DNA of 64,000 nt, from assembly GCF_004331955.1 (NCBI RefSeq), contig NZ_CP036532.1, positions 3,435,501 through 3,499,500 of the forward strand, given 5' to 3'. Made by a program: the position numbers and the translations under genes. This document shows, in pieces, positions 37,868 to 45,394 of the stretch. This DNA comes from Roseitalea porphyridii. GTDB lineage: Bacteria > Pseudomonadota > Alphaproteobacteria > Rhizobiales > Rhizobiaceae. Under the pieces are notes generated by a model. It ran no database searches. It saw only the letters and a program-made list of their open reading frames with translations, and had not been told where the DNA came from. Within the stretch, counting starts at the first letter, position 1, and each line of letters begins with the position of its first letter.

Positions 37868-37896
37868 TTGACAGATGATATCAGCGATATCATCAT
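37868..37896 (+). promoter_or_regulatory. FitAB-like promoter with palindromic operator in the spacer
   Basis: A perfect -35 TTGACA (37868-37873) is followed 17 bases later by the weak -10 CATCAT (37891-37896). A perfect palindrome spans 37874-37894, with 9-bp arms GATGATATC and GATATCATC around AGC, filling the spacer. The antitoxin ATG at 37903 starts 7 bases after the -10, so the mRNA is probably leaderless. This suits autorepression by FitAB-type complexes; inferred. Confidence 0.62.
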
Positions 37897-37902
37897 GTCG
37901 CG

Positions 37903-38187
37903 ATGAGCGATTTGTTGATCAGAAACATCTCCGAGCCGTTGCGGATGGAGCTGAAGGCGCGGGCTGCGCGCAGTGGCCGCAGTCTGTCCGACGAAGCCAA
38001 GGACTTGCTGCGCAAGGGACTGCGGGAGCCGGAGAGAGCACCGCAAGAGGCGGATTTGGATACATTCGATCTCTTACGCCTGCCCTTCCTGGATGCACTT
38101 CTGACAGAGGACGAGCATCGGAAGTTGATGGAGGCAACGTCGGAAAGCCGTCGGCACGCAAGTCGTGACGTTCCCGATTTCGAATGA
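37903..38187 (+). CDS. FitA-like ribbon-helix-helix antitoxin
   Basis: A 94-aa Arc/MetJ-type antitoxin: SDLLIRNISEPLRMELKARA, then ARSGRSLSDEAKDLLRKGL, closely parallel to the preceding 86-aa protein (shared GRSLSDEAK). Its C-terminus, DTFDLLRLPFLDALLTEDEHRKLM, is the toxin-binding part. No ribosome-binding site lies ahead of the ATG, consistent with a leaderless transcript. Its stop overlaps the toxin ATG (38184-38187), so antitoxin and toxin are co-translated. Confidence 0.8.
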   Translation: MSDLLIRNISEPLRMELKARAARSGRSLSDEAKDLLRKGLREPERAPQEADLDTFDLLRLPFLDALLTEDEHRKLMEATSESRRHASRDVPDFE

Positions 38188-38609
38188 TTGTCCTCGATAC
38201 CAACATCATCTCCGAGACCCAGAATACGAAATTCGATCAGAATGTTGGACAGTGGATCAGGCGGCAGGACATCGGATCCCTTTATCTGTGTGCCCCCGTT
38301 GTCGCGGAACTGGCTTATGGCGCTCAGCGCGTCCTGCTCCGCGATCGATCAGATCGATATTTGAGGGCGCTCGATGAGCAGGTGGAGACCAGATTTGGCG
38401 GCCGCGTGTTGGCCTTCGATCTGATGGCCGCCCGGCAATATGGCGTGATCCGGGCGCGCGCCGAACGAGATGGAAGGCCACGAACCGATATAGACCTCAT
38501 GATCGCCGCCATCTGCCTGACCCATGGTGCGACGCTCGCCACCCGCAACGTGCGCGATTTCGCCGATTTCGGGCTCGACCTGGTCAACCCGTTCGACCCG
38601 GCCGGCTGA
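38184..38609 (+). CDS. PIN-domain toxin, FitB/VapC-like
   Basis: The 141-aa PIN-domain RNase has the acidic metal-binding residues in MIVLDTNIISE (Asp5, Glu11), the conserved Glu in APVVAELAYGAQR, and the C-terminal DLMIAAICLTHGATLATRNVRDF with two further aspartates. These are the FitB-type motifs, and the chain ends NPFDPAG. The overlapping FitA-like antitoxin gene makes this a complete type II toxin-antitoxin pair. RNA target unknown. Confidence 0.85.
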   Translation: MIVLDTNIISETQNTKFDQNVGQWIRRQDIGSLYLCAPVVAELAYGAQRVLLRDRSDRYLRALDEQVETRFGGRVLAFDLMAARQYGVIRARAERDGRPRTDIDLMIAAICLTHGATLATRNVRDFADFGLDLVNPFDPAG

Positions 38610-38615
38610 CATCGT

Positions 38616-41600
38616 TCAATGAAAATCCCGGCTTTTCGGGATCACGCGCACATTGCGCGGATGCCGTCCGGCATGGCCCATCACCGGCCGTTTGACCTCG
38701 TCGGCGCGGGAGATTTCCGGCTCGAGCAGGTCTTCGGACAGCGCGGTCAGCCGGCCGGTCTCGTCGACGAGGTGCGTGGCGACGACATGGATGACGCCCT
38801 CGCTCGCCTGCACCGTGCCGTGCACCGCCATCAGCCGGGCGCCCATCACCACCTTGCGATATTGCTTCAGCACCTTCGGCCAGACCACCAGATTGGCCGA
38901 TCCGGTCTCGTCCTCGATGGTGACGAACACCACGCCCTTGGCGCTGCCCGGCCGCTGGCGGATCAGCACGATGCCGGCGACCGCGACGCGCGCGCCGAAG
39001 CGCTTGTCCCTGAGGTCGGCCGTGCGGATGAAGCCGCGCGCGGCGAGCGTCGCGCGCAGGAAGGACAGCGGATGCGCCTTCAGCGACAGCCGCACCGTCT
39101 GATAGTCGGCGACCACATGTTCGCTCAGCGGCATGGCCGGCAGCAGCGCCGGCGTGTCGGCGCCCTCGTCGGCCGCCTCGGCATGGGTGAAAAGCGGCAG
39201 GTCGGGCGCCGGCTTGATCGCGCGCGCGTCCCACAGCGCCGCGCGCCGGTCGCGGCCGACAGAGCCGAACGCGTCGGCTGCGGCGAGCAACTGGATGCCC
39301 CGCGCCGACACCCTGCCGCGTGACCTCAGTTCCTCGACGCTCTCATAGGGCCGGTCGCGACGGGCGATCAGCTTCGCCGCGTCTTCGGTGGCGAACCCGT
39401 CGATCTGCCGGAAGCCGAGCCGCACCGCGCAGACCCCCGGCGCGAGCGGTTCGAGCAGATTGTCCCACTCGGAGAAGTTGACGTCCGGCGGCAGCACGGT
39501 CACGCCGTGCTCGCGCGCATCGCGCACGATCTGCGCGGGCGCGTAGAACCCCATCGGCTGCGAGTTCAGCAGCGCCGCGCAGAAGGCCGCCGGATAGTGG
39601 CACTTCATCCAGCTGGACACATAGACCAGATGCGCGAAACTTGCCGCGTGGCTTTCGGGAAAACCATATTCGCCGAACCCCTCGATCTGCGAGAAGCAGC
39701 GCGCGGCGAATTCGGGATCGTAGCCGCGCTCGACCATGCGGCCGACCATCTTCTCCTTGTGCGCGGTCACCTGCCCGCGCGAGCGGAAGGTCGCCATCGC
39801 CTTGCGCAACTGGTTGGCCTCGACCGGCGAGAAACGCGCCGCGACCATGGCGATCTTCATCGCCTGTTCCTGGAAGATCGGCACGCCGAGCGTGCGGCCC
39901 AGAATGTTCTTCAGTTCGTCCGGATCGTGTTCCGGCCCGGGCGAGGGATAGATCACCGGTTCCTTCTTCGACCGGCGGCGCAGATAGGGATGGACCATGT
40001 CGCCCTGGATCGGGCCGGGCCGGACGATCGCCACCTCGATGACAAGGTCATAGAAGGTGCGCGGCTTCAGGCGCGGCAGCATGTTCATCTGCGCCCGGCT
40101 TTCCACCTGGAACACGCCGACCGAATCGGCCCGGCACAGCATGTCGTAGACGACCGGATCTTCCTTCGGCACCGAGGCCAGCGTCAGCGGCCGGTCGTAA
40201 TGCACCGCGATCAGTTCGAAACATTTGCGGATGCAGGTCAGCATGCCCAGCGCCAGCACGTCGACCTTGAAGATGCCGAGCGCGTCGATGTCGTCCTTGT
40301 CCCATTCGATGAAGCTGCGGTCGGCCATCGCGCCATTGCCGATCGGCACCGTCTCGACGAGCGGCTTCTCGGTCAGGATGAACCCGCCCACATGCTGGCT
40401 GAGGTGACGCGGCATGCCGATCAGCTCGTCGGCGAGCGCGATGGTGCGCTTCAGATGCGGATCGTTCAGGTCGAGCCCGGCCTCGTTGACATTGTCGCCA
40501 TCGACCGTCGAGCCCCACGACCCCCAGACCGTACGCGCCAGCGCCGAGGTCACGTCCTCGGACAGGCCCATCACCTTGCCCACCTCGCGCACCGCCATGC
40601 GCGGCCGGTAGTGGATCACCGTGGCGCACAGGCCGGCGCGGTCGCGGCCATATTTGTCGTAGATGTGCTGGATCACCTCCTCGCGCCGCTCGTGCTCGAA
40701 ATCGACGTCGATGTCGGGCGGCTCCTTGCGCTCCTCGGAGATGAAGCGCTCGAACAGCACATCGTGCTGGGCCGGGTCGACCGCGGTGATCTCGAGGCAA
40801 TAGCAGACCGCCGAATTGGCCGCCGAGCCGCGCCCCTGGCACAGGATGTCACGGCTGCGCGCAAAGCGGATGATCTCGTGGATGGTCAGGAAATAGCGGG
40901 CGATGTCGAGCTTGCCGATCAGCGCCAGTTCCCTTTCGACCGTCGCGCGCACATGGCCGGGCACCCCGTCCGGATAGCGCCGCGCCGCGCCCTGCCAGGT
41001 CAGTTCGGCCAGATAGCCGTCGACGGTCTTGCCCTCGGGCACGGTCTCGCGCGGATAGTCGTAGCGAAGCTCGTCGAGCGAAAACGTGCAGGCGTCCGCG
41101 ATGACCCGGCTCTCGGCGATCGCCTCGGGCCAGTCGGCGAAAAGGCGGGCCATCTCGGCCGGGCTCTTCAGGTGCCGCTCGGCATTGGCGTCCAGAAGCC
41201 GGCCGGCGGTGAAGATCGTCACCTTCTCGCGGATGCAGGTCATCACGTCCTGCAGCGGCCGCCGCGCCGGCGTGTGATAGTGCACGTCGTTTGTGGCGAC
41301 GAGCTTCAGCCCGAAGGTCCTTGCCAGTTCGGAAAGCCGGTTGATCCGCGCCCGGTCGTCGCCGCGATAAAGATGCGCGGCGGCGATGTGGCTGACCGGC
41401 AGCGCCTCGCGCAGACGCGGCAGGGAAGCGGCGAACGCGTCGAGCCGCGCGCCCGGCACGGCGATCAGCACCACATCGTCGACACCGCCCAGCGTTTCGG
41501 TGGCCATCGCCAGCGTGATGTCGCAGGCGCCCTTGTCCTGCCAGGCGCCGTCGACCGTGCGCATCTTGCCCGCCGACAACAGCCGGCACAGGCGCCCGTA

Positions 41601-41924
41601 GCCGGCGCGCCTCTTCGGATAGGCGAGCAGCGAGGACGCATCGACCAGATCGAGCCGGCAGCCGATGACCGGCCGCATCCGCGCGGTCCTCGCCTCGCCA
41701 TGCAGGCGGACGACGCCGGCCATCGTGTTGCGGTCGGCGATGCCGAGCGCGTCATAGCCGAGCGCGTGCGCGGTCAGCACCAGATCGACCGCGTCGGACG
41801 CCCCGCGCAGAAAAGAGAAATTGCTGGTCACGCCCAGTTCGACGAACGGGGCGGGCGCGTTGGGCGCAAATGTCCCCTCTTCGCCCAGGGTACGCTTGGC
41901 CGGGGTGAGCGGGGCTTCGGGCAT
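38616..41924 (-). CDS. dnaE2: Error-prone DNA polymerase DnaE2 (ImuC)
   Basis: Alpha-subunit-type polymerase of the SOS mutasome (ImuA-ImuB-DnaE2) that copies damaged DNA. The 1102-aa protein has an N-terminal PHP domain (VELGVTSNFSFLRGASDAV, then GYDALGIADRNTMAG), the polymerase core with the catalytic PPDIDVDFEHERR aspartates, helix-hairpin-helix elements, and a C-terminal OB-fold (AGIVLIRQRPGSAKGVVF). It lies 3 bases after imuB in the damage-inducible operon. It lacks the extended C-terminus of replicative DnaE1, which supports the DnaE2 call. Confidence 0.94.
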   Translation of the reverse strand: MPEAPLTPAKRTLGEEGTFAPNAPAPFVELGVTSNFSFLRGASDAVDLVLTAHALGYDALGIADRNTMAGVVRLHGEARTARMRPVIGCRLDLVDASSLLAYPKRRAGYGRLCRLLSAGKMRTVDGAWQDKGACDITLAMATETLGGVDDVVLIAVPGARLDAFAASLPRLREALPVSHIAAAHLYRGDDRARINRLSELARTFGLKLVATNDVHYHTPARRPLQDVMTCIREKVTIFTAGRLLDANAERHLKSPAEMARLFADWPEAIAESRVIADACTFSLDELRYDYPRETVPEGKTVDGYLAELTWQGAARRYPDGVPGHVRATVERELALIGKLDIARYFLTIHEIIRFARSRDILCQGRGSAANSAVCYCLEITAVDPAQHDVLFERFISEERKEPPDIDVDFEHERREEVIQHIYDKYGRDRAGLCATVIHYRPRMAVREVGKVMGLSEDVTSALARTVWGSWGSTVDGDNVNEAGLDLNDPHLKRTIALADELIGMPRHLSQHVGGFILTEKPLVETVPIGNGAMADRSFIEWDKDDIDALGIFKVDVLALGMLTCIRKCFELIAVHYDRPLTLASVPKEDPVVYDMLCRADSVGVFQVESRAQMNMLPRLKPRTFYDLVIEVAIVRPGPIQGDMVHPYLRRRSKKEPVIYPSPGPEHDPDELKNILGRTLGVPIFQEQAMKIAMVAARFSPVEANQLRKAMATFRSRGQVTAHKEKMVGRMVERGYDPEFAARCFSQIEGFGEYGFPESHAASFAHLVYVSSWMKCHYPAAFCAALLNSQPMGFYAPAQIVRDAREHGVTVLPPDVNFSEWDNLLEPLAPGVCAVRLGFRQIDGFATEDAAKLIARRDRPYESVEELRSRGRVSARGIQLLAAADAFGSVGRDRRAALWDARAIKPAPDLPLFTHAEAADEGADTPALLPAMPLSEHVVADYQTVRLSLKAHPLSFLRATLAARGFIRTADLRDKRFGARVAVAGIVLIRQRPGSAKGVVFVTIEDETGSANLVVWPKVLKQYRKVVMGARLMAVHGTVQASEGVIHVVATHLVDETGRLTALSEDLLEPEISRADEVKRPVMGHAGRHPRNVRVIPKSRDFH

Positions 41925-41927
41925 GGT

Positions 41928-43481
41928 TCACGCGTCGAGCCCATGCACGAACCAGCGCGGCGGACCGTCGCGCCCGTCGCCGGGCAGCCCCTCGCGGAAG
42001 ATCCAGTAGCGCCGCCCTTCGGCATCCTCGACGCGGTAATAGTCGCGCAGCCGCGCGGTCGATTTCTCGCGCCACCATTCCGGCGCGATCCGCTCGGGCC
42101 CCTGGCTCCTGACGATGCGATGGGTCTGCCGCCGCCAGACGAGCTGCGCGGGCGGGCCGTCGGGCACCGCGTACAGCACCTGCGCCTCCTCGGGCCGGAC
42201 CAGGAGACGCAACGGGCGCGGCACCCCGTCCGCCGTCTCACCGGTGGGCACGATCACGCATTGCGTGCCCGCCGGCGCCAGCCCCTCGGCGCGCTCGGGC
42301 ACATGGCTGTCGCGGGCGACGGGCCTGAGCACCGCGCCGGGACCGAGCCGGGCGACCAGCCGATCGATCAGCCGCGCCAGATCGATGCTCTCGTCGGCCG
42401 CGCCCACGAGCGCCTGCTGCGCCGCGCCGAGCGCTTCGTGGACGACCGCGTCGAGCGTCATCGCATCGAGCCCGAAGCCGGTGTCGATCCGTTCGAGCCG
42501 GTCGCGGAACAGACGGCGCAGATGGGCCGGGTCGCGGCTCGGACGGCTGGTCGCGGCCTCCACGGACGAAGACCCGCCATCGGCGCGGTAGCCGGTCAGA
42601 AGCAGCCGCCGCGCGCCGAGCTGGCGCGTGTCCATCTGGCCGGTCAGATCATCGAGAAGGCGATCCAGCACCGGGCCGATCGCCTCGACCTCGGTGACCG
42701 GCTCGGCAAAGCGGGCAAGCGCGCGCACCGGCGCGGGCACGTCGTCGGGCATCAGCGGCTCGGCCAGCCGGCCGAACGCCTGATCGAGCCTGAGCGGCGG
42801 ATTTGAGGGCAGGTCGTTCCTGTGCCGGAAGCGGCGGGCGAGCGCGGTGCGCGGCACGCCGGCGACCGCGCCGACCGTTTTCAGGCCGAGGCGCTTAAGA
42901 AGCAGCACCGTGTCCGCGTCCAGCCGCAGCGCCGCGACCGGCAGCGGGCCGAGCCTTTCGGCAAGAGCGTCGGCTCCGCAAAGTTCGCGCGGGGCGGCGC
43001 CGAAGCGCGCCAGCGCCCAGGCCGCGCCGAGCGTCGGCGCGACGGCGACGCGCGCGGTCAGGTCGAGCCCGGCGAAGGCGCGGCGCATCTGCGCCAGCAT
43101 CGCCGCCTCGCCGCCCCACAGATGATCGGACCCGGTCGTCTCCAGCATCAGCCCGTCGGCGCCGTCCACCCGCGTCCACGGACACCAGCGCTGCGCCCAG
43201 CGCGCGAGCGCGGAAAGCCGCGCCGCATCGGCCGCCATATCGGCGTCAGCGACATGCAGCGACGGCACCAGCGCCTTCATGTCGGTCAGCCGCGCGCCGC
43301 GCGTGATCCCGGCGCGGGCGGCCGCGCCGTTGACGTCGTGGACGAGACGGCCATGGGCGCCCTCGCGCGCCAGCACGAGCGGGGTCTGTTCAACCGGCGC
43401 GCCGGGGCCGCGCGTCCGGCGGCGCCAGCTCTGGATCGGAAAGTGCGGCAGATAGATCGAGACGATGCGTCTTTGCGTCAT
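41928..43481 (-). CDS. imuB: ImuB, Y-family-polymerase-like mutasome subunit
   Basis: A non-catalytic Y-family homologue that bridges DnaE2, ImuA and the beta clamp. The 517-aa protein begins RRIVSIYLPHFPIQSWRRR, where active Y-family enzymes carry a metal-binding aspartate. The Y-polymerase palm, fingers and little-finger pattern continues (ARAGITRGARLTDMKALVP; WCPWTRVDGADGLMLETTG; LKRLGLKTVGAVAG), then the ImuB C-terminal region (PLRLLVRPEEAQVLYAVPDGP). The missing acidic residues match the known inactivity of ImuB. Its start lies 92 bases inside the end of imuA. Confidence 0.92.
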   Translation of the reverse strand: MTQRRIVSIYLPHFPIQSWRRRTRGPGAPVEQTPLVLAREGAHGRLVHDVNGAAARAGITRGARLTDMKALVPSLHVADADMAADAARLSALARWAQRWCPWTRVDGADGLMLETTGSDHLWGGEAAMLAQMRRAFAGLDLTARVAVAPTLGAAWALARFGAAPRELCGADALAERLGPLPVAALRLDADTVLLLKRLGLKTVGAVAGVPRTALARRFRHRNDLPSNPPLRLDQAFGRLAEPLMPDDVPAPVRALARFAEPVTEVEAIGPVLDRLLDDLTGQMDTRQLGARRLLLTGYRADGGSSSVEAATSRPSRDPAHLRRLFRDRLERIDTGFGLDAMTLDAVVHEALGAAQQALVGAADESIDLARLIDRLVARLGPGAVLRPVARDSHVPERAEGLAPAGTQCVIVPTGETADGVPRPLRLLVRPEEAQVLYAVPDGPPAQLVWRRQTHRIVRSQGPERIAPEWWREKSTARLRDYYRVEDAEGRRYWIFREGLPGDGRDGPPRWFVHGLDA

Positions 43482-44202
43482 AGCCTGCTTCCCAGAGGCC
43501 CGGTTGAAGGTCGCGCGCGCGGAACAGTTCGGCCCGCCAGCGCGGCGGCCCGGGCGCGCGCGGATCGTAAGGATGGGCGAACGAAGGCCGGGCCGCGATG
43601 CGCCAGCGCCGCCGCGCCGCCGACAGGTTCGCCCGCGCCGAGAACCGGATCAGCACCGCGGCGGTGCCGGATCGCGCCGCGCGCATGGCCAGCCGCCGCG
43701 TGGCGGTGAAATCGAGCGCGGCCGGATCGCCCCAGACCTCGCCGATCACCGCGCCCATGCTGGCGCAGCCAAGGCCTTCCTCCATCGCCCAGAGCACGTC
43801 GCGCGCATCGCGCGCGCAGACCATGACGAGCCGGTCGGGATCGACCCCGAAGCGATGCAGGGCGCGGCCGTGCGGCCGGCCCGTCTCGAGCGCCGCCATG
43901 CGGTCCTGCACCCACAGGACCGGCCGGCCCGCCGGCAAGTGCGCCAGCGCGAAGCCGGTCGCCGCGCCGTCGCGCGGGGCGGCGAAGATCTCATCGAGAT
44001 GCGCGACGGCCGGAAGGCCGTCCCGTTCCACCACCCGCTCCGTACGGGCTGGCGAACCCGCCGGCTCAGGCGCTTGCCCTGTCTCAAGCGCCTGCCCTGT
44101 CTTCGGCGGCCGATGCGCGCGCTCCGCCGCACCGCCGGAGACGGCGCGCAAACGCGTCAAAAGCGCCTTGGCCGGCGCGGATGTGCGGAACCGTCCGTTC
44201 AT
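43390..44202 (-). CDS. imuA: ImuA, RecA-like mutasome subunit
   Basis: Partner of ImuB and DnaE2 in mutagenic repair, distantly RecA/SulA-related. The 270-aa protein has a Pro/Arg-rich N-terminus and then the ImuA core: FALAHLPAGRPVLWVQDRM, GRALHRFGVDPDRLVMVCA, WAMEEGLGCASMGAVIGEV and TATRRLAMRAARSGTAAVLIRF. The C-terminal block WRAELFRARDLQPGLWEAGYD is typical. An alphaproteobacterial LexA box lies 17 bases upstream of its start, so the operon should be DNA-damage inducible. It overlaps imuB by 92 bases. Confidence 0.9.
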   Translation of the reverse strand: MNGRFRTSAPAKALLTRLRAVSGGAAERAHRPPKTGQALETGQAPEPAGSPARTERVVERDGLPAVAHLDEIFAAPRDGAATGFALAHLPAGRPVLWVQDRMAALETGRPHGRALHRFGVDPDRLVMVCARDARDVLWAMEEGLGCASMGAVIGEVWGDPAALDFTATRRLAMRAARSGTAAVLIRFSARANLSAARRRWRIAARPSFAHPYDPRAPGPPRWRAELFRARDLQPGLWEAGYDAKTHRLDLSAALSDPELAPPDARPRRAG

Positions 44203-44218
44203 CGCCTGAGGGGCTCTT

Positions 44219-44262
44219 GTTCATGATATGTTCCATTGTGCGTAGCACGCGAAAAGAGTCAA
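44219..44262 (-). promoter_or_regulatory. LexA (SOS) box and promoter of imuA-imuB-dnaE2
   Basis: GTTC, 7 bases, GTTC at 44219-44233 (GAACATATCATGAAC on the transcribed strand) matches the LexA site of alphaproteobacteria exactly. Upstream on the minus strand is TTGACT (44262-44257), 16 bases, then CACAAT (44240-44235). The predicted transcription start falls inside the LexA box, a position where LexA would block initiation. Confidence 0.82.
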
Positions 44263-44280
44263 TCCCGGAATCGGAGCGTG

Positions 44281-44292
44281 TAGGAATTTATG
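44281..44292 (+). repeat. Left 12-bp direct repeat of the islet
   Basis: TAGGAATTTATG, identical to the copy at 45252-45263. The bases flanking the two copies differ, so the exact match is limited to 12 bases. Confidence 0.65.
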
Positions 44293-44455
44293 TTTGATTA
44301 TATGCGTGACAAAAGTAACGCCCGATTACATATTGGAATCAAAGGGTTACGATCATGACCGCGTCCAGCGATCCCATCTTTCTCAGGACTTGAGGGAGCC
44401 CGGCCCAACGCATCGAAGCGTTTCTTCTCAACAGCTTTGCTGTCGCGCTCGCCAT

Positions 44456-45061
44456 TCATGCTAACACCGTGGCTCCGACGATATATGGAGAAAGGCCTCC
44501 CTCCCTATATTGCATCAACCTAGGAAGATTTGCCACGACCGTTTCATCATCCTGATTGGCTTCAAACCACCGATAGACTGCATCAGTGAAGACACGACAG
44601 AAATCCACCACGCTATAAACGTAGGCATCATTCATTCGAGAATTGGTGAACGTAAAGCCGCTGTCTGGCAACGTGAAAATTACTCTTGCAACGCTGTGTT
44701 TCATGTCACCAAAGCGACCATTGTGAAGTACACCGCACCTCATTGACCAAAGATCGTCTGGTGTGACAAAACTCAATCTGTCCCAAGGCAAATTATTTTG
44801 GCACCAAGCTTTGTAACGCTCGCCATTCGTGCGCCCATCTTCAGAGTCAAGGGAAGCACAGATGTCAGGCAATGCCACAGTCATTGCCACTGCTAGAAAC
44901 GGTAGCCCATTCTCTGCTGCGGTGTTTATTTCATTTAAAAGCGGGTAAAGCGGGGAAGACGATTTTTCCATTATCCAGCAATGCCCCATCCGCTGAACCA
45001 ATTTATACCCAGTCAATGACATCGCACAAGTGAACGTCGGTATAGTTATTCCCGCACTCAT
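44456..45061 (-). CDS. Unknown protein with HEPN-like Rx4H motif
   Basis: I do not recognise a named family. The 201-aa protein is mostly helical, with LYPLLNEINTAAENGLPFLAVAMTVALPDICASL, a charged DSEDGRTNGERYKAWC turn, DLWSMRCGVLHNG containing R108 and H113 (Rx4H), and a C-terminal helix VVDFCRVFTDAVYRWFEAN. The Rx4-6H motif between helices is the catalytic signature of HEPN RNases used in toxin and phage-defence systems, so a HEPN-like fold is a reasonable inference, not a proof. The gene sits alone in the repeat-bounded AT-richer islet, which suggests acquisition. An alternative start at 44971 would give 171 aa. No ribosome-binding site is obvious at either start. Confidence 0.6.
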   Translation of the reverse strand: MSAGITIPTFTCAMSLTGYKLVQRMGHCWIMEKSSSPLYPLLNEINTAAENGLPFLAVAMTVALPDICASLDSEDGRTNGERYKAWCQNNLPWDRLSFVTPDDLWSMRCGVLHNGRFGDMKHSVARVIFTLPDSGFTFTNSRMNDAYVYSVVDFCRVFTDAVYRWFEANQDDETVVANLPRLMQYREGGLSPYIVGATVLA

Positions 45062-45073
45062 TCAATGATCGTA

Positions 45074-45244
45074 TCACAATTCGTCAGTGCGAATTAAGCC
45101 AGAGTTCAACGCTTCGCCTTCGACAAACTCACGTACTCCGTTCATTCTCGCAATTTCCATTTCCGTCACGCGAAAAATCTCCCCGCGACTTCGGTGGCCG
45201 GCAAGTCGGTGCCTAGATAGCAAAATCAGCCACTCTTGCCACAT
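45074..45244 (-). CDS. Possible small ORF (56 aa) upstream of the islet gene
   Basis: An open frame from ATG 45244 encodes MWQEWLILLSRHRLAGHRSR followed by a 36-residue part with EMEIARMNGVREFVEGEAL, ending LIRTDEL. It stops 12 bases before the 201-aa gene on the same strand. The composition looks protein-like (amphipathic helix), but the ATG has no ribosome-binding site. A GTG inside it, with GGGGAG upstream, would give only 31 aa. It could be a small partner, a leader peptide, or the truncated end of a lost gene. Confidence 0.3.
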   Translation of the reverse strand: MWQEWLILLSRHRLAGHRSRGEIFRVTEMEIARMNGVREFVEGEALNSGLIRTDEL

Positions 45245-45251
45245 ATACAGC

Positions 45252-45263
45252 TAGGAATTTATG
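45252..45263 (+). repeat. Right 12-bp direct repeat of the islet
   Basis: TAGGAATTTATG, second exact copy. High-GC DNA resumes immediately to the right. Confidence 0.65.
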
Positions 45264-45394
45264 CCGGATTGGGCGGTATCGCCGCAATCGCAGGTCCGCA
45301 GAGACAGACCCGCCGAAATCGGCCCCGGCCGGGCTTGACGCCGCCGGCCGCCGTTCCGACCATGGCGCCGCGCACCATGTCCCGAAAGACCGCC

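Larger units (their letters stand above)
44281..45263. mobile_element. AT-richer islet bounded by 12-bp direct repeats (possible non-autonomous insertion)
   Basis: TAGGAATTTATG occurs exactly at 44281-44292 and again at 45252-45263, bracketing a segment visibly poorer in GC than both flanks. Just inside the repeats are imperfect terminal inverted sequences: TATATGCGTGACAAAAGT at 44299-44316, and on the opposite strand TATATGTGGCAAGAGT from 45247 to 45232. The content is one 201-aa gene and perhaps a small ORF, with no transposase or integrase. The direct repeats look like a target-site duplication or recombination scar. Whether this is a mobile element, a mobilised cassette or chance repeats plus horizontal transfer cannot be settled from one sequence. 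Confidence 0.5.

Noticed and set aside
39507-42806. A 1.1 kb-codon open frame on the plus strand opposite dnaE2 and imuB
   Set aside because: Antisense shadow crossing two real genes. Composition rich in Arg, His and Asp, with no domain pattern.
44203-45394. tRNA or integrase attachment site explaining the islet
   Set aside because: I could not find a tRNA-like segment or an integrase/transposase frame next to either 12-bp repeat.
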